From Leuconostoc mesenteroides subsp. mesenteroides ATCC 8293 (lineage in GTDB: Bacteria; Bacillota; Bacilli; Lactobacillales; Lactobacillaceae): 64,000 nt of DNA. Within the stretch, counting starts at the first letter, position 1; each line of letters begins with the position of its first letter. Where the stretch lies: contig NC_008531.1 in assembly GCF_000014445.1 (NCBI RefSeq), positions 279,001-343,000 of the forward strand, in the 5' to 3' direction. The position numbers and the translations under genes were made by a program. The notes beneath the pieces were generated by a model. That model was not told the DNA's origin. It saw only the letters and a list, made by a program, of their open reading frames with translations, and searched no databases. Below, piece after piece: positions 51,490 through 62,613 of this stretch.

Positions 51490-54010
51490 TCACGTTTTAT
51501 CAAAGTTAATTATATTAGTTATTACGTTGGTGCTGATTACTCAGCTGTTCATTATGACACGAGAAATCACGTGGCATGCAATATTGTCGACAATGAATGA
51601 TATTGCTTGGTGGCAAATGGTGTTGCTACTTATAGCTGGATTTTTGGTGATCATGCCAATGTTATTCAATGATCTTATTTTGCGCGAATGGCAAGGCTAC
51701 GGACTAACTACGAGTGAAATGTTACAGCGTGCGTGGTTAGTTAATGTTTTTAACTTAAATGCTGGTTTTATTGGTATTTTAAGTGTATTTTTACGACGTA
51801 TTTTTTATAATGATCAACCAAAACAAAAGCCGATTAAGCCGTATATACAAATGTACATACTCGGTCAAAGTGGTCTACTCTTCGCAACTGTCGTTGCTTT
51901 TGTCATTTTAATATTAGATGCCAATAAACAATTAACTGAACAATTAGTGTGGTTAGCCCTGTTTATTTTAGTGGCTATCATAGGGATAATTGTTTCCTTT
52001 AGTAAGCGGATAAATATTTGGCAAAGTTTGAACAGCACAGTTGTTGCACGTTTCATAATTAACTCAGTTATTACGCTGTCCGCTCAAGTGGGGTTGTTTA
52101 TATTAATAGGTCGTATTATTGACATTGATATTGGTCCTTCAGAAATCATACTTAGTTTTATTATTTCTAGTGCAATTGCTCTGATTACCATGACACCCGG
52201 AACTTGGGGTTCGTTTGACGTTGCGATTATTATTATGTTGTCGTTTTTTGATGTAGCTCGTGTGGATAGTTTTATTTGGCTCATATTATATCGTGTTAGT
52301 TATAATTTGTTTCCTTTATTGAGCGCTGTGGCTCTTTTGTTTTTACGTATTTCTAAACGAATCAATGCTAGTTTTCGAGGTGTACCGCATTATGTTGCCC
52401 AATCAGTTGTTCACCAATTTTTGATTATTATACTCTATTTATCTGGTATGTTGCTTGTCTTAGCAGGGACGATGCCCAAAGTTGCAGAACAAATATTTGT
52501 TTTTAATCACCTACGTTCTTGGCCGGTCACATATACTTTAATCAACCAATTACCCAATATTTTATTTGGTTTTTTGATCCTAATTAGTGCACGTGGCATT
52601 GCTAATCGTGTACAACGCGCTTATGGGGCGACTATTGTTGTCTTATTGCTAGTAGCTACATACGTATTTTTCTTTTATCAGTATGTGGCACCGTTGTTTT
52701 TTATAGCCGTTATTTTGATAGCGGTGTTATTTAGTAAAAAGTCTCTGTATAGAAAGCAATTTATTCACTCTTGGGAAGAGCAGGCTGTGGATTTTCTGAT
52801 TTGGGCGACGCTAATTATTAGTTATTTGGCTTTGGGCGTGGTTAATCTACCTCCAATTCATCGCCATTTTCGTCATGTTGGCAACATGCCATCCATGCAT
52901 TGGTGGTACGTAGGTCTTATTATTATCAGTGTTGTCTCTGTTTCTGGTTTAGCTTTGTCTAAATTTTTGCATTCACAGCAGATCCCGCTTGGTGTGGGGT
53001 TAGATGAAGCAAGAGTGAACAAAGTTCTGACTATTGGTGATAATCACTACACTAATCTCGTTTTTCTGGGGGATAAAAGACTATATTTTTATCGAATTGA
53101 TGATGAAGATGTTGTGGGTATTCAGTTTCGAATTATTAACAACAAGGCGATGGTTATGGGGGACCCTTTTGGGAACGAAAAGTACTTTGCTGCTGCGATG
53201 GAGCAATTTGTAAACGAAGCGGACGTACTTGGTTATATGCCAGTTTTTTATGAAATTAGCGAAAACATTGCCATGATGGCTCATGAATTTGGTTATGATT
53301 TTTTTAAACTTGGTGAGGAAGCATTAGTTATTCTTGATGATTTTTCGACTGCTGGTAAAAAAATGCAGAATATTCGTTCAGAAATGAATCAAGCAACGCG
53401 TGCTGGTTTCAAATTCAAGGTATTAGAACCACCATTTAAGCATGACGTGTTGCAGCAAATGCAACTAATTAGTGATGAATGGCTTGCTGGACGTGAAGAA
53501 AAAGGATATTCACTCGGATTCTTTGATGAAAATTATTTGCAGCGTGGTCCAATAGCTGTACTTGAAAAAGAAGGACAAATCGAAGCGTTTGCAACGTTAG
53601 TGACTTCATATACAGAACAACAAATGACAGTTGACTTAATGAGATTTACGCATGCTGCTCCGAATGGTGTCATGGATGTTTTATTCGTCAACGTATTTGA
53701 TTATGCTAAACAGCGGCATTTTAAAATATTTAATTTAGGTATGTCACCTTTGGCTAATGTTGGCCAGCATCGTCAAAGTTTTGGACGTGAGCGCTTGGCT
53801 AATTTGGTCTATCAATTTGGTTCAAAGGTTTATTCCTTTGAAGGATTGCATCATTATAAAAATAAATTTACCAAAGTTTGGCAACCTATGTACATTGGCT
53901 ACTCAAGAAAAAGTAGCATTATTGCCGTTATGTTTGGATTGCTGAAAATAGACAACAAAGGAGTGAAACATGCACCAAAAAGCGATATGAGATATACTAG
54001 AAGCAATTAA
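51476..54010 (+). CDS. mprF: MprF: lysyl-phosphatidylglycerol synthase/flippase
   Basis: An 844-residue membrane protein. ATG 51476 (MKGINHVLSKLII) has GGGGG upstream and overlaps the hydrolase gene. The N-terminal ~510 residues hold about fourteen helices (flippase), including ITMTPGTWGSFDVAIIIMLSFF. The C-terminal part is the GNAT-like DUF2156 synthase domain (NKAMVMGDPFGN, GYDFFKLGEEALVILDDFS, LMRFTHAAPNGVMDVLF, FNLGMSPLANVG, YSFEGLHHYKNKF). It adds an amino acid, usually lysine, from tRNA to phosphatidylglycerol and exposes it outside, lowering surface charge and sensitivity to cationic peptides. Confidence 0.93.
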   Translation: MKGINHVLSKLIILVITLVLITQLFIMTREITWHAILSTMNDIAWWQMVLLLIAGFLVIMPMLFNDLILREWQGYGLTTSEMLQRAWLVNVFNLNAGFIGILSVFLRRIFYNDQPKQKPIKPYIQMYILGQSGLLFATVVAFVILILDANKQLTEQLVWLALFILVAIIGIIVSFSKRINIWQSLNSTVVARFIINSVITLSAQVGLFILIGRIIDIDIGPSEIILSFIISSAIALITMTPGTWGSFDVAIIIMLSFFDVARVDSFIWLILYRVSYNLFPLLSAVALLFLRISKRINASFRGVPHYVAQSVVHQFLIIILYLSGMLLVLAGTMPKVAEQIFVFNHLRSWPVTYTLINQLPNILFGFLILISARGIANRVQRAYGATIVVLLLVATYVFFFYQYVAPLFFIAVILIAVLFSKKSLYRKQFIHSWEEQAVDFLIWATLIISYLALGVVNLPPIHRHFRHVGNMPSMHWWYVGLIIISVVSVSGLALSKFLHSQQIPLGVGLDEARVNKVLTIGDNHYTNLVFLGDKRLYFYRIDDEDVVGIQFRIINNKAMVMGDPFGNEKYFAAAMEQFVNEADVLGYMPVFYEISENIAMMAHEFGYDFFKLGEEALVILDDFSTAGKKMQNIRSEMNQATRAGFKFKVLEPPFKHDVLQQMQLISDEWLAGREEKGYSLGFFDENYLQRGPIAVLEKEGQIEAFATLVTSYTEQQMTVDLMRFTHAAPNGVMDVLFVNVFDYAKQRHFKIFNLGMSPLANVGQHRQSFGRERLANLVYQFGSKVYSFEGLHHYKNKFTKVWQPMYIGYSRKSSIIAVMFGLLKIDNKGVKHAPKSDMRYTRSN

Positions 54011-54067
54011 AATAGGAGGAAAAACATTTAGGATAGCGTTATAATTTGCTAAATGTTCTGATAGTTA

Positions 54068-54721
54068 ATGGCAATGCATCAATATTTCATGGGAATGAGT
54101 CAGCTTGAACTCATTAACCGAGCTCCAGGTTTTTTTAAATACCAGCCCCATAGTGTAGCGGCACATTCATGGAAAGTAACTCAAATTGCTCAATTTTTAG
54201 CCGATGTCGAGGAACAAAATGGCGCTCAAATTAATTGGAAATCAGTTTATGAAAAAGCTTTAAATCACGATTATACAGAAAGATTTATCGGCGACATTAA
54301 AACGCCAGTGAAATATGCGACGTCAACATTGCGTTCCATGTTAGCTGATGTTGAAGAATCAATGACTGAAAACTTTATTAAAACAGAAATTCCTGAACAA
54401 TTTCAAGCCGCATACACACGACGCCTAGGCGAAGGGAAAGATGACACGATTGAGGGCAAAATTTTATCTATTTCTGATAAAATTGATCTTCTCTATGAAG
54501 CATACGGTGAATTAGAAAAGTTTAACCCTGAACCCGTTTTTGTGAATATTTTTCAAAGCAGCTTGGAAGCGCTCGCCGAATTTAAAGATATGGCCAGTGT
54601 GAAGTATTTGGCAAAAGAAATATTACCAGAAGTTTTTAAAGAAGATTTTATTCATAAGGATTTATTGTTTGACCTAGCTAAAAGTTTGTTACCTGATTTT
54701 GCCGAGGTGGTTAATAATTAA
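54068..54721 (+). CDS. HD-domain hydrolase, YfbR-like
   Basis: A 217-residue HD-superfamily protein. The metal ligands are H in AAHSWKV, HD in LNHDYTERFIGDI, and D in SISDKIDLLYEA. This layout is that of YfbR, a 5'-deoxynucleotidase, though related HD proteins have other activities. A TATAAT at 54040-54045 may be its own -10. It is followed after 1 base by the NUDIX gene, consistent with nucleotide clean-up. Confidence 0.85.
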   Translation: MAMHQYFMGMSQLELINRAPGFFKYQPHSVAAHSWKVTQIAQFLADVEEQNGAQINWKSVYEKALNHDYTERFIGDIKTPVKYATSTLRSMLADVEESMTENFIKTEIPEQFQAAYTRRLGEGKDDTIEGKILSISDKIDLLYEAYGELEKFNPEPVFVNIFQSSLEALAEFKDMASVKYLAKEILPEVFKEDFIHKDLLFDLAKSLLPDFAEVVNN

Positions 54722-54722
54722 T

Positions 54723-55217
54723 ATGGAAAAAAATTACATTGCGCGCATGCGTGAAAAAGTTGGGCACGAAGGCATGATATTTGTCTCTGCATTTGGCGTA
54801 TTGTGGAACGACACACATGACGCAATATTACTAGAAAAACGTTGGGACTCCGATGAAGGCTGGGGCTTCCCTGGTGGTTATCTTGAGTATGGCGACTCAC
54901 CAATGCAGGCTGTTACACGAGAATTTAAAGAAGAAACTAACCTTGATGTTAAAGTTACTCGTATGTTAGGGATCGCCACAAATGAGGTTAAAAAAAATTC
55001 TTGGGGTGATGCGCAAGAAACCATTGGAATTGGTTTTGAAGTTGAGCATGTTGGTGGTGAGATGTTGAAAGATGGTACTGAAACGCTTGATTTACAATTT
55101 GTGCCTGTTCATCCAGAACCTAAAATGTTCGTCCCACAAGCACAAAAAACAATGCATCTTATATTGACGCAAAACGAGATTAGTGAACAACCTTGGATGA
55201 GGGAGAAAAACGAATGA
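54723..55217 (+). CDS. NUDIX hydrolase
   Basis: A 164-residue NUDIX protein. ATG 54723 (MEKNYIARMREKVG) is chosen as it begins the conserved N-terminus and directly follows the HD gene. The NUDIX box is GGYLEYGDSPMQAVTREFKEETNLDV, matching G-x5-E-x7-REUxEE with Asn instead of the last Gly. It hydrolyses a nucleoside diphosphate-linked compound that is unknown. It overlaps the next gene by the ATGA motif. Confidence 0.88.
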   Translation: MEKNYIARMREKVGHEGMIFVSAFGVLWNDTHDAILLEKRWDSDEGWGFPGGYLEYGDSPMQAVTREFKEETNLDVKVTRMLGIATNEVKKNSWGDAQETIGIGFEVEHVGGEMLKDGTETLDLQFVPVHPEPKMFVPQAQKTMHLILTQNEISEQPWMREKNE

Positions 55218-55870
55218 AACTTTATGTTGTACGTCATGGTCAGACCATATTTAATACATTAAACAAAGTGCAGGGATGGGCTGATACACCGCTAACCAAG
55301 AAAGGTGAAAAAGATGGCCAGGAAGCTGGGAAAAGATTAAAAAACGTAGCTTTTGACGTAGCTTTTTCTTCTGATACTTCACGTGCTATGCATACGGCAG
55401 AATATATCCTAGCTGAAAATATCCACGAGCATACTAAGCTACAAATTACACCAGAGTGGCGTGAATACTTTTTCGGTAGCTTTGAGGGTGGTAGTAATGA
55501 TGTGATGTGGGGTGCTGTGGCTAAAGAATTTGGCGTAAATAAAGGCACACCAGATGCTATTGCTGCAGAAGTTCAAGACATGACAGCGATTATGAATAAA
55601 ATTTACGAAGTGGATCCAGAGCATCTAGGTGAGAACGCCACACGTTTTTGGCAAAGAATAGACGCTGCATTGGAAAAACTCCTGATGACACAAAAAGCCA
55701 ATGCTAATGTCTTGTTAGTTACGCACGGTCAGCTCATTGGTAATTTGGCACAGCACTATGGCCATTTTCTCGGGGCCGAAAGACCAAAAAATGGTGCTGT
55801 GGCAGTTTTCAATCTTGATGACGACGGTTTGCAAGTGGAACTTTTTAATGATGTTAACACCGTATTTTGA
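55214..55870 (+). CDS. Histidine phosphatase family protein (phosphoglycerate-mutase-like)
   Basis: A 218-residue histidine phosphatase. The start at 55214 (MKLYVVRHGQTIFNTLNKVQGWADTPLT) overlaps the NUDIX stop. RHG carries the catalytic His; the second His is in VTHGQLIGNLAQHYG, and SSDTSRAMHTAE supplies the Arg. The family includes phosphatases of many small molecules; a true glycolytic mutase is unlikely given the context with HD and NUDIX genes. Confidence 0.88.
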   Translation: MKLYVVRHGQTIFNTLNKVQGWADTPLTKKGEKDGQEAGKRLKNVAFDVAFSSDTSRAMHTAEYILAENIHEHTKLQITPEWREYFFGSFEGGSNDVMWGAVAKEFGVNKGTPDAIAAEVQDMTAIMNKIYEVDPEHLGENATRFWQRIDAALEKLLMTQKANANVLLVTHGQLIGNLAQHYGHFLGAERPKNGAVAVFNLDDDGLQVELFNDVNTVF

Positions 55871-56001
55871 TAAAATATGGTTAATATTTTATATTTTTTT
55901 AAGGATTAAATTTAGCCAAACAAATCGTTTAATGATAATGTTTTCATTGTTGTTTCAGAAAACATACTCGTTATTTTCTTCACAAAAATTGTATTAAACG
56001 A

Positions 56002-56031
56002 TTGACATTTTATGGTGGAACCGGTTACAAT
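56002..56031 (+). promoter_or_regulatory. Promoter with overlapping cre box, sucrose operon
   Basis: TTGACA (56002-56007), 18-base spacer, TACAAT (56026-56031). TGGAACCGGTTACA (56016-56029) fits the CcpA catabolite-responsive element pattern TG-N-AA-N-CG-N-TT-N-CA and overlaps the -10, which suggests repression when better sugars are present. Confidence 0.75.
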
Positions 56032-56035
56032 ATTA

Positions 56036-56051
56036 TGGTAAGCGATTATCA
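56036..56051 (+). promoter_or_regulatory. LacI-type operator at the sucrose operon start
   Basis: TGGTAAGCGATTATCA with flanking ATTA/TAAT forms an imperfect palindrome around a central CG, as for LacI/GalR regulators. It sits at the expected transcription start. No regulator gene is adjacent. Confidence 0.6.
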
Positions 56052-56068
56052 TAATTGAAGGAGATAAT

Positions 56069-57259
56069 ATGGTTAAACAAGATAGCCTGCTCACTAAAAT
56101 TGCTTTTTTGGGCATTTCATTTGTCTTGACAAGTGCATACGCTATTAACGGCGCATTGCCACAAATGACAGAGGCGTTGCATATTTCATCCACCGAAGCG
56201 CAAGTGCTGGCCACTACACCTTCTATTACTGTGACTATTTTTGTTCTTTTGAGTAGCTTTATAGCTGCTAAATTAGGTGATAAAAATACAATCATTTTAG
56301 GTGTAACATTGGTCGGAATTGCTGGAATGATACCATTTTTTACCGATTCATATGTGATCATTTTAGCATCACGAACGGTGTTAGGTGCTGGATTTGGTAT
56401 TTTCAACTCACTGGCAGTGTCCATGATTGCTGTGATGTACAACGGAAAAACACGTTCTTCGATGCTTGGATACCGTGCAGCTGCTGAACAAGTTGGACAA
56501 GCTGTATTAACATTGTTAGCAGGATTGTTGTTAGCGTTTGGTTGGCACGCAACATTTTTGGTATACCTAATTGCATTTCCGATTTTGTTCTTGTTCATTA
56601 AGCGGGTTCCTGATACATCAGAAATGACACCGCTTAAGACAGAAACGACGGACAGTACACAGGTAGAAGAGGTAACTCGTATTAGTCCATTGGTATTGGT
56701 ACTGACATTCTTTGCTGCTTTCCTTGTTATTGATTATATGGCCATTCAACTTAGCTTTCCATTTATGGCGGCTGACTTGAAGGGCGACGGATACAATACC
56801 TCACCAATATTGTCAGCTATGCTGATTGCAGCAACAATTGGTGGTGTAACATATGGTTGGTTTATGGCAAAGTTTGGTCGTTTCACACTACAAATTGGAT
56901 TAGTATTAATGGCGATTTCAAATTTCTTGGTCGCATTTTCAAATGGTAACTTTGGTATGTTGATTTTAGGGGTTTTATTAATAGGATTCCCCCTACAATT
57001 AATTTCACCATTTATTTTTAATCAATTACCAAAGTTGGCACCACTTGCACGTCAGTCATTGGTAACGTCAATCATATTAATCGGATTTAACGTTGGTGTA
57101 TTCATTGAACCGATTGTAGTTGCAGCTTTTGCAAAGATGATTGGTCATGGCGGTGGTAGCGCTGCTTCTTCAGCATATGCTACTATTCCATATCTGGGTT
57201 CGGTACTTCTTATTATCGCAATTATTACAGTTATAACTAATAGAAAACAGGAGAAATAA
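56069..57259 (+). CDS. MFS transporter in the sucrose phosphorylase operon
   Basis: A 396-residue major facilitator with about twelve helices (DHA1-like layout: [43 protein letters not shown]). It lies 2 bases before sucrose phosphorylase and under the same cre/LacI-controlled promoter, so it may import sucrose or export a glucosylated product. Sequence alone does not decide; it does not show the known features of PTS or GPH sugar carriers. AAGGAGATA precedes the ATG. Confidence 0.85.
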   Translation: MVKQDSLLTKIAFLGISFVLTSAYAINGALPQMTEALHISSTEAQVLATTPSITVTIFVLLSSFIAAKLGDKNTIILGVTLVGIAGMIPFFTDSYVIILASRTVLGAGFGIFNSLAVSMIAVMYNGKTRSSMLGYRAAAEQVGQAVLTLLAGLLLAFGWHATFLVYLIAFPILFLFIKRVPDTSEMTPLKTETTDSTQVEEVTRISPLVLVLTFFAAFLVIDYMAIQLSFPFMAADLKGDGYNTSPILSAMLIAATIGGVTYGWFMAKFGRFTLQIGLVLMAISNFLVAFSNGNFGMLILGVLLIGFPLQLISPFIFNQLPKLAPLARQSLVTSIILIGFNVGVFIEPIVVAAFAKMIGHGGGSAASSAYATIPYLGSVLLIIAIITVITNRKQEK

Positions 57260-57261
57260 CT

Positions 57262-58740
57262 ATGGAAATTCAAAATAAAGCAATGCTCATCACATACGCT
57301 GATTCATTGGGTAAAAACTTGAAGGATGTTCGCAAAGTCTTGAAAGAAGATATTGGTGATGCAATTGGTGGTGTTCACTTGTTGCCATTTTTCCCATCAA
57401 CGGGAGACCGCGGTTTTGCACCTTCTGATTACACACGTGTTGATTCAGCATTTGGTGATTGGAGTGATGTAGAAGCATTAGGTGAAGAATATTACTTGAT
57501 GTTTGATTTCATGATTAACCATATTTCACGTGAATCTGTTATGTATCAAGATTTCAAGAAGAATCATGATGAATCAAAATATAAGGATTTCTTCATTCGC
57601 TGGGAAAAGTTCTGGGCCAAGGCTGGTGAAAACCGTCCAACACAAGCCGATGTTGACTTGATTTACAAGCGTAAGGATAAGGCACCAACTCAAGAAATTA
57701 CTTTTGATGATGGTACAACTGAAAACTTGTGGAACACATTTGGTGATGAACAAATTGATATCGATGTAAACTCAGCTATCGCTAAAGAATTTATCAAGAC
57801 AACGCTTGAAGACATGGTGAAGCATGGAGCTAACTTGATTCGTTTGGATGCCTTTGCATACGCTGTTAAAAAAGTTGATACAAATGACTTCTTCGTTGAA
57901 CCTGAAATCTGGGATACATTGAACGAGGTTCGTGAAATTTTGACACCTTTGAAGGCCGAAATTTTGCCAGAAATCCATGAACACTATTCAATTCCTAAGA
58001 AGATCAATGATCATGGTTACTTCACATATGATTTTGCTTTGCCAATGACGACACTTTATACATTGTATTCAGGTAAAACAAATCAATTGGCTAAATGGTT
58101 GAAGATGTCACCAATGAAGCAATTTACTACTTTGGATACGCACGACGGTATAGGTGTTGTTGATGCGCGTGACGTCTTGACTGATGAAGAAATTGATTAT
58201 GCATCTGAAGAGTTATACAAAGTTGGTGCTAACGTGAAGAAGACTTACTCTTCTGCTTCATACAACAACTTGGATATCTACCAAATCAACTCAACATATT
58301 ACTCAGCTTTGGGAAATGATGATGCTGCGTACTTGCTAAGCCGTATCTTCCAAGTGTTCGCTCCTGGTATTCCACAAATCTACTATGTTGGTTTGTTGGC
58401 CGGTGAAAATGATATTGAATTACTTGAATCTTCAAAAGAAGGTCGTAACATCAACCGTCATTACTACTCAGTTGATGAAGTTAAGGAAGAAGTTAAGCGC
58501 CCAGTTGTTGCTAAGTTGTTGAAGCTTTTGTCATGGCGTAACAACTTTGCTGCATTTGATTTGGACGGATCAATTGACGTTGAAACACCATCTGATACAA
58601 CTATCAAGATTACTCGTAAGGATAAGTCTGGTGAAAATGTTGCAGTCTTGGTTGCCAACGCTGCCGATAAGACATTCACAATCACTGCAAATGGTGAAGA
58701 AATCTTAGCCAACACAGAAGCTGATAAGCAACAATTGTAA
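57262..58740 (+). CDS. Sucrose phosphorylase
   Basis: A 492-residue GH13 subfamily 18 enzyme converting sucrose and phosphate to alpha-glucose-1-phosphate and fructose, saving one ATP. Nucleophile D196 (LIRLDAFAY), acid/base E237 (ILPEIHEHY) and transition-state stabiliser D295 (TLDTHDGIG) are all in place with the numbering of the L. mesenteroides enzyme. The N-terminal two thirds match that enzyme closely from memory, while the last 60 residues differ more. Codon use is strongly biased (TTG, AAG, CGT), indicating high expression. It ends at a strong terminator. Confidence 0.97.
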   Translation: MEIQNKAMLITYADSLGKNLKDVRKVLKEDIGDAIGGVHLLPFFPSTGDRGFAPSDYTRVDSAFGDWSDVEALGEEYYLMFDFMINHISRESVMYQDFKKNHDESKYKDFFIRWEKFWAKAGENRPTQADVDLIYKRKDKAPTQEITFDDGTTENLWNTFGDEQIDIDVNSAIAKEFIKTTLEDMVKHGANLIRLDAFAYAVKKVDTNDFFVEPEIWDTLNEVREILTPLKAEILPEIHEHYSIPKKINDHGYFTYDFALPMTTLYTLYSGKTNQLAKWLKMSPMKQFTTLDTHDGIGVVDARDVLTDEEIDYASEELYKVGANVKKTYSSASYNNLDIYQINSTYYSALGNDDAAYLLSRIFQVFAPGIPQIYYVGLLAGENDIELLESSKEGRNINRHYYSVDEVKEEVKRPVVAKLLKLLSWRNNFAAFDLDGSIDVETPSDTTIKITRKDKSGENVAVLVANAADKTFTITANGEEILANTEADKQQL

Positions 58741-58760
58741 TTTTAAATATATGAATGATT

Positions 58761-58791
58761 AAAAAATCAGTACGAAGAGTACTGGTTTTTT
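58761..58791 (+). terminator. Terminator after sucrose phosphorylase
   Basis: A 13-bp stem with one G-T pair (AAAAAATCAGTAC with GTACTGGTTTTTT), GAAGA loop. Confidence 0.88.
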
Positions 58792-58829
58792 ATGTACTTA
58801 AAAATAGTGAATAATTGGTATATTTTACA

Positions 58830-58858
58830 TTGACAGGCAAAGTAATCTTTCCTATACT
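58830..58858 (+). promoter_or_regulatory. Promoter of the heterodimeric ABC exporter operon
   Basis: TTGACA (58830-58835), 17-base spacer, TATACT (58853-58858): a near-consensus sigma-A promoter about 78 bases before the first gene. Confidence 0.8.
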
Positions 58859-58935
58859 AGTTGCGTGTTAAATAGTTGAAAAATAGTATTCGATAGCGTA
58901 ATATTAGTTTTTAATGTCTTGAAAGAGGAAATGAA

Positions 58936-60654
58936 ATGCAAATTTTAAAAGAACATGCAAAGCCTTATGCTCGTGATATTATGTTTTCAATTATTGCGGT
59001 GGTGATAATGGCTGTTGCATCATTGTGGCAACCACGATTGCTTCAGCAAGTTATGAAAGCAATTATCGCTGATGATCAAAATAAGGTTGTTGCTTACGGA
59101 TTTCAACTGTTATTTTTAGCTTTAATCGGATTGGTTGCTGGTGTAATTAATACAATTTTTGCCTCCAAAGTTTCACAGGCGATTGCTGCAGATATTCGTG
59201 CACACGAGTATAAAAAAATACAATCATTTTCATTTGGTAATATTGAAAAATTTTCAGCGGGTAACTTGGTTGTCCGTATGACAAATGATGTCAATCAAGT
59301 GCAGCAATTAATCATGATGATTTTACAGTCTTTGACACGCATTCCAATATTGTTTGTTGGAGCCTTTATTTTGGCATTGATTACATTGCCACGTTTATGG
59401 TGGATTGTAATTTTAATGGTTGTACTGATTTTTGTATCTTCGCAAGTGATTTTTAAACAAATGGGGAAGTTTTTCTCCAAAATTCAAACACTAATTGATA
59501 AGACGAATACGTTGGCCAAGGAAAATCTTCAGGGTGTTCGTGTTGTCAAGTCTTTTAACCAAGAAAAAAATGAAACAAACCGTTTTACGGATAATTCTAA
59601 TGAGTTGACGCGTGTCAACACGACTGTTGGCTACTTATTTTCGACTATGATGCCGATGTTCATGTTAATATCTTATGTTGCCATCGGTACAGCTATTTGG
59701 TTCGTAGGTCGCGATGTTGTCAAACATCCCAATGATTTAGTTGCGATTGCTTCTTTTACTTCTTACTTAATGCAAATATTCTTTGCCATTATGATTGGTG
59801 GTATGATGGCTACCTTTGCATCTCGTGGTTTTGTCTCGCTAAGACGTATTAAAGAAATTTTAGATACGACTCCAGACTTAACGTACGCTCAAGATGCGCC
59901 TGATCGTGATTTGAATGGAAATATTTCATTCAAAAATGTTTCTTTCACCTATCCTGGAGATACTAAACCAGCTTTGAAAAACGTATCGTTTGATATCGAA
60001 GCAGGTGAGATGATCGGTATCGTTGGTGCAACTGGATCAGGTAAAACAACACTTGCCCAATTAATCCCAAGATTGTATGATCCTACTGAAGGTGTGGTAG
60101 CTGTTGGTGGTGTGGATCTCAAAGCAGTAAACGAAAAGTCGTTGCGAGCTGCGGTTTCGTTTGTTCTACAAAAGGCCATATTGTTTAGTGGTACGATTGC
60201 AGCAAATTTGCGTCAAGGTAAAAAAGACGCTAATGAAAAGGATTTCCAAAAAGCTGTTGAAATTGCACAGGCTGCGGAGTTTGTTAATCGTTATGAAGAT
60301 AATTTTGACCACATTGTTGAAGAGCGTTCTGCCAATTTTTCCGGTGGTCAAAAACAACGTCTTTCTATAGCAAGAGGTGTTGTTGGTAGTCCTAAAATAT
60401 TGATTTTAGATGATTCAACATCGGCTTTAGATGCTCGATCCGAAAAGCTGGTTCAAGAAGCACTTGACCAGGAATTAAAAGGAACGACAACAATTGTAAT
60501 TGCTGAAAAAATCAGTTCAGTTATTCATGCCAACCGCATTTTAGTAATGGATGAGGGTAAGGTAGTAGGCATCGGTGCACATCACGAGTTGCTTGAAACT
60601 TCACCGGTCTATGCTGAAATTTATCAAACACAGAAAGCGAAAGGGGCAGAATAA
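58936..60654 (+). CDS. ABC exporter half-transporter with degenerate ATP site (LmrC/EfrC-like)
   Basis: A 572-residue half-transporter: six membrane helices (about 1-310), then the ATPase domain. Walker [10 protein letters not shown] and signature FSGGQKQR are normal, but Walker B is [12 protein letters not shown] (Asp in place of the catalytic Glu) and the switch His is replaced (VIAEKISS). This is the usual non-catalytic half of heterodimeric multidrug exporters such as LmrCD. Its normal signature completes the active site of the partner. Stop and start overlap by 1 base with the next gene. Confidence 0.92.
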   Translation: MQILKEHAKPYARDIMFSIIAVVIMAVASLWQPRLLQQVMKAIIADDQNKVVAYGFQLLFLALIGLVAGVINTIFASKVSQAIAADIRAHEYKKIQSFSFGNIEKFSAGNLVVRMTNDVNQVQQLIMMILQSLTRIPILFVGAFILALITLPRLWWIVILMVVLIFVSSQVIFKQMGKFFSKIQTLIDKTNTLAKENLQGVRVVKSFNQEKNETNRFTDNSNELTRVNTTVGYLFSTMMPMFMLISYVAIGTAIWFVGRDVVKHPNDLVAIASFTSYLMQIFFAIMIGGMMATFASRGFVSLRRIKEILDTTPDLTYAQDAPDRDLNGNISFKNVSFTYPGDTKPALKNVSFDIEAGEMIGIVGATGSGKTTLAQLIPRLYDPTEGVVAVGGVDLKAVNEKSLRAAVSFVLQKAILFSGTIAANLRQGKKDANEKDFQKAVEIAQAAEFVNRYEDNFDHIVEERSANFSGGQKQRLSIARGVVGSPKILILDDSTSALDARSEKLVQEALDQELKGTTTIVIAEKISSVIHANRILVMDEGKVVGIGAHHELLETSPVYAEIYQTQKAKGAE

Positions 60655-62435
60655 TGACAGATATTAAACACGCAATTAAATATTTTGCAAAGTATCTTAA
60701 GCGTTATTGGTTAGCATTGTCTTTCGTAGTTGTTGTGACAATAGCCTCAACTTATTTCCAAGTTAAAGCACCAGTGTATATGGGAAAGGCAATTACAGAA
60801 TTATCGACTTATTTAGGTCAATACTTGAATCCTCAAACGCATGCTGTTGCTAGCAAAACACCTTTCTATCATGCGCTGGAAGCAATGATGATTTTCTTTA
60901 CTTTAACTGCAGTAACAATGTTCATTTCTAGTTTTATATCTAGTCGTATTAGTTCAGAGGCATCAGGCCGGATGAGAATTGGTCTATTTGCTAAATTGCA
61001 ACGGATGACGATTAAATATTTTGACACGCATCAAGATGGCGAAATTTTATCTTTGTTTACGTCTGATTTAGATAATATTTTTAACGCGATGAACCAGGCC
61101 ATTTTCCAACTTTTATCACAATTCGCTTTGTTTGTTGGTATCATTATTATGATGTTTCAGCAGAACGTCAAATTAGCATGGGTAACTATGGCTTCAACAC
61201 CAGTTGCTATTATTGTCGCCTGGTTTGTGATCAGTCGTGCTAGAAAATATATTGACACGCAGCAAGATGAAACTGGCCGCATGAATGGTTATATTAATGA
61301 GCAAATCAATGGTGAGAAGATTATTATTACGCAAGGATTGCAACAAGAATCAATTGCTAATTTTGGTCCGTATAATGAACGAGTGAAGCAAGCTACTTTT
61401 AAAGGACAGATGTATTCTGGTATGCTGTTTCCTCTAATGCAAGGCTTGTCATTGTTGAACTTAGCTATTGTGATTTTCTTTGGGTCATGGTTAATTGTTC
61501 ATGACGGTATGGATAAGTCGGTTGGTTTGGGATTAATTGTGGTGTTTGTTAACTATTCACAACAGTATTACCAACCAATCACACAAATTACATCTATTTA
61601 TAATATGTTGCAGTTAGCTGTTACTGGTGCAAGACGCTTGAGCGATGTCCATGAACAAGCTGAAGAAGTTAACCCCGAAAGTGGTCAGAAATTAACTAAT
61701 TTAAAGTCGGGTGTTACCCTAGAAAATATTCACTTTGGATACAATGATGACAAAGAAATTCTTCACGGTGTTTCAATTGACGTTAAAAAAGGGGAAATGA
61801 TAGCCCTTGTTGGTCCGACCGGCTCAGGAAAGACAACGGTCATGAACTTATTGAATCGATTTTATGATGTGACTGAAGGATCCGTAAAGTTTGATGGCAC
61901 CGACGTTCGTAAGTTAGACTTGAAGTCTTTACGTGATCATGTTGGCATTGTGTTACAGGAATCAGTATTATTTAGTGGTACTGTCGCAGATAATATTAAA
62001 TTTGGTGAGCCAGATGCTACCGAAGAAGAAATGATTGATGCTGCCAAGCAGGCGAACATCCATGACTTTATTATGACACTTCCAGAAGGTTATCAGACCA
62101 AAGTAGATGACGAAAATTCGGTCTTTTCAACAGGTCAAAAACAATTATTATCAATCGCCCGCACAATTTTGACTAATCCGGATTTCTTAATATTAGATGA
62201 AGCAACATCTAATGTAGATACGGTGACAGAGGCAAAAATCCAAGCGGCGATGGATAATGTTATTGCTGGACGTACGAGTTTTGTTATTGCGCACCGATTG
62301 AAAACAATACTGGGTGCTGATAAAATTGTTGTTCTTAAAGATGGTCGAGTTATTGAAAAGGGCTCGCATCAAGAATTAGTTGCTGAAGGCGGATTTTATT
62401 CAGAATTGTACCATAATCAAATGGTATTTGATTAA
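60654..62435 (+). CDS. ABC exporter half-transporter with canonical ATP site (LmrD/EfrD-like)
   Basis: A 593-residue half-transporter with six membrane helices and ATPase domain: Walker [10 protein letters not shown], Walker [13 protein letters not shown] with catalytic Glu, switch His in VIAHRLKT, but an altered signature FSTGQKQ. It is complementary to the upstream subunit, so the pair has one catalytic and one degenerate site. Substrates of such pairs are lipophilic drugs or lipids; none can be assigned here. Confidence 0.93.
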   Translation: MTDIKHAIKYFAKYLKRYWLALSFVVVVTIASTYFQVKAPVYMGKAITELSTYLGQYLNPQTHAVASKTPFYHALEAMMIFFTLTAVTMFISSFISSRISSEASGRMRIGLFAKLQRMTIKYFDTHQDGEILSLFTSDLDNIFNAMNQAIFQLLSQFALFVGIIIMMFQQNVKLAWVTMASTPVAIIVAWFVISRARKYIDTQQDETGRMNGYINEQINGEKIIITQGLQQESIANFGPYNERVKQATFKGQMYSGMLFPLMQGLSLLNLAIVIFFGSWLIVHDGMDKSVGLGLIVVFVNYSQQYYQPITQITSIYNMLQLAVTGARRLSDVHEQAEEVNPESGQKLTNLKSGVTLENIHFGYNDDKEILHGVSIDVKKGEMIALVGPTGSGKTTVMNLLNRFYDVTEGSVKFDGTDVRKLDLKSLRDHVGIVLQESVLFSGTVADNIKFGEPDATEEEMIDAAKQANIHDFIMTLPEGYQTKVDDENSVFSTGQKQLLSIARTILTNPDFLILDEATSNVDTVTEAKIQAAMDNVIAGRTSFVIAHRLKTILGADKIVVLKDGRVIEKGSHQELVAEGGFYSELYHNQMVFD

Positions 62436-62441
62436 CATAGT

Positions 62442-62507
62442 AAAAATCAACAAATAGTTTGAAGTCCTGTGTTATAAAGGATGGAAAATAATTTGTTGTT
62501 TTTTTTT
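62442..62507 (+). terminator. Terminator after the ABC exporter genes
   Basis: CAACAAAT (62448-62455) pairs with ATTTGTTG (62491-62498), followed by nine Ts. The loop is large (about 35 bases). Confidence 0.6.
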
Positions 62508-62551
62508 AGTGAAGAACAATTGCATCAGTATTCGACCATTTTTACGTAAAA

Positions 62552-62560
62552 TGTTATAAT
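62552..62560 (+). promoter_or_regulatory. Extended -10 promoter of the glycolipid genes
   Basis: TGTTATAAT, 54 bases before the ATG at 62614. The -35 is weak (TTCGAC, 18-base spacer). Confidence 0.6.
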
Positions 62561-62613
62561 AGCAGTATTGCTTTTATAGAAAATTTGTATATTTTTGAAC
62601 ATTGGAGAAAACA

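Noticed and set aside
58936..62435. Loss of catalytic residues in the first exporter half as evidence of decay
   Set aside because: The asymmetric pattern (DD Walker B and missing switch His in one half, altered signature in the other) is normal for heterodimeric exporters.
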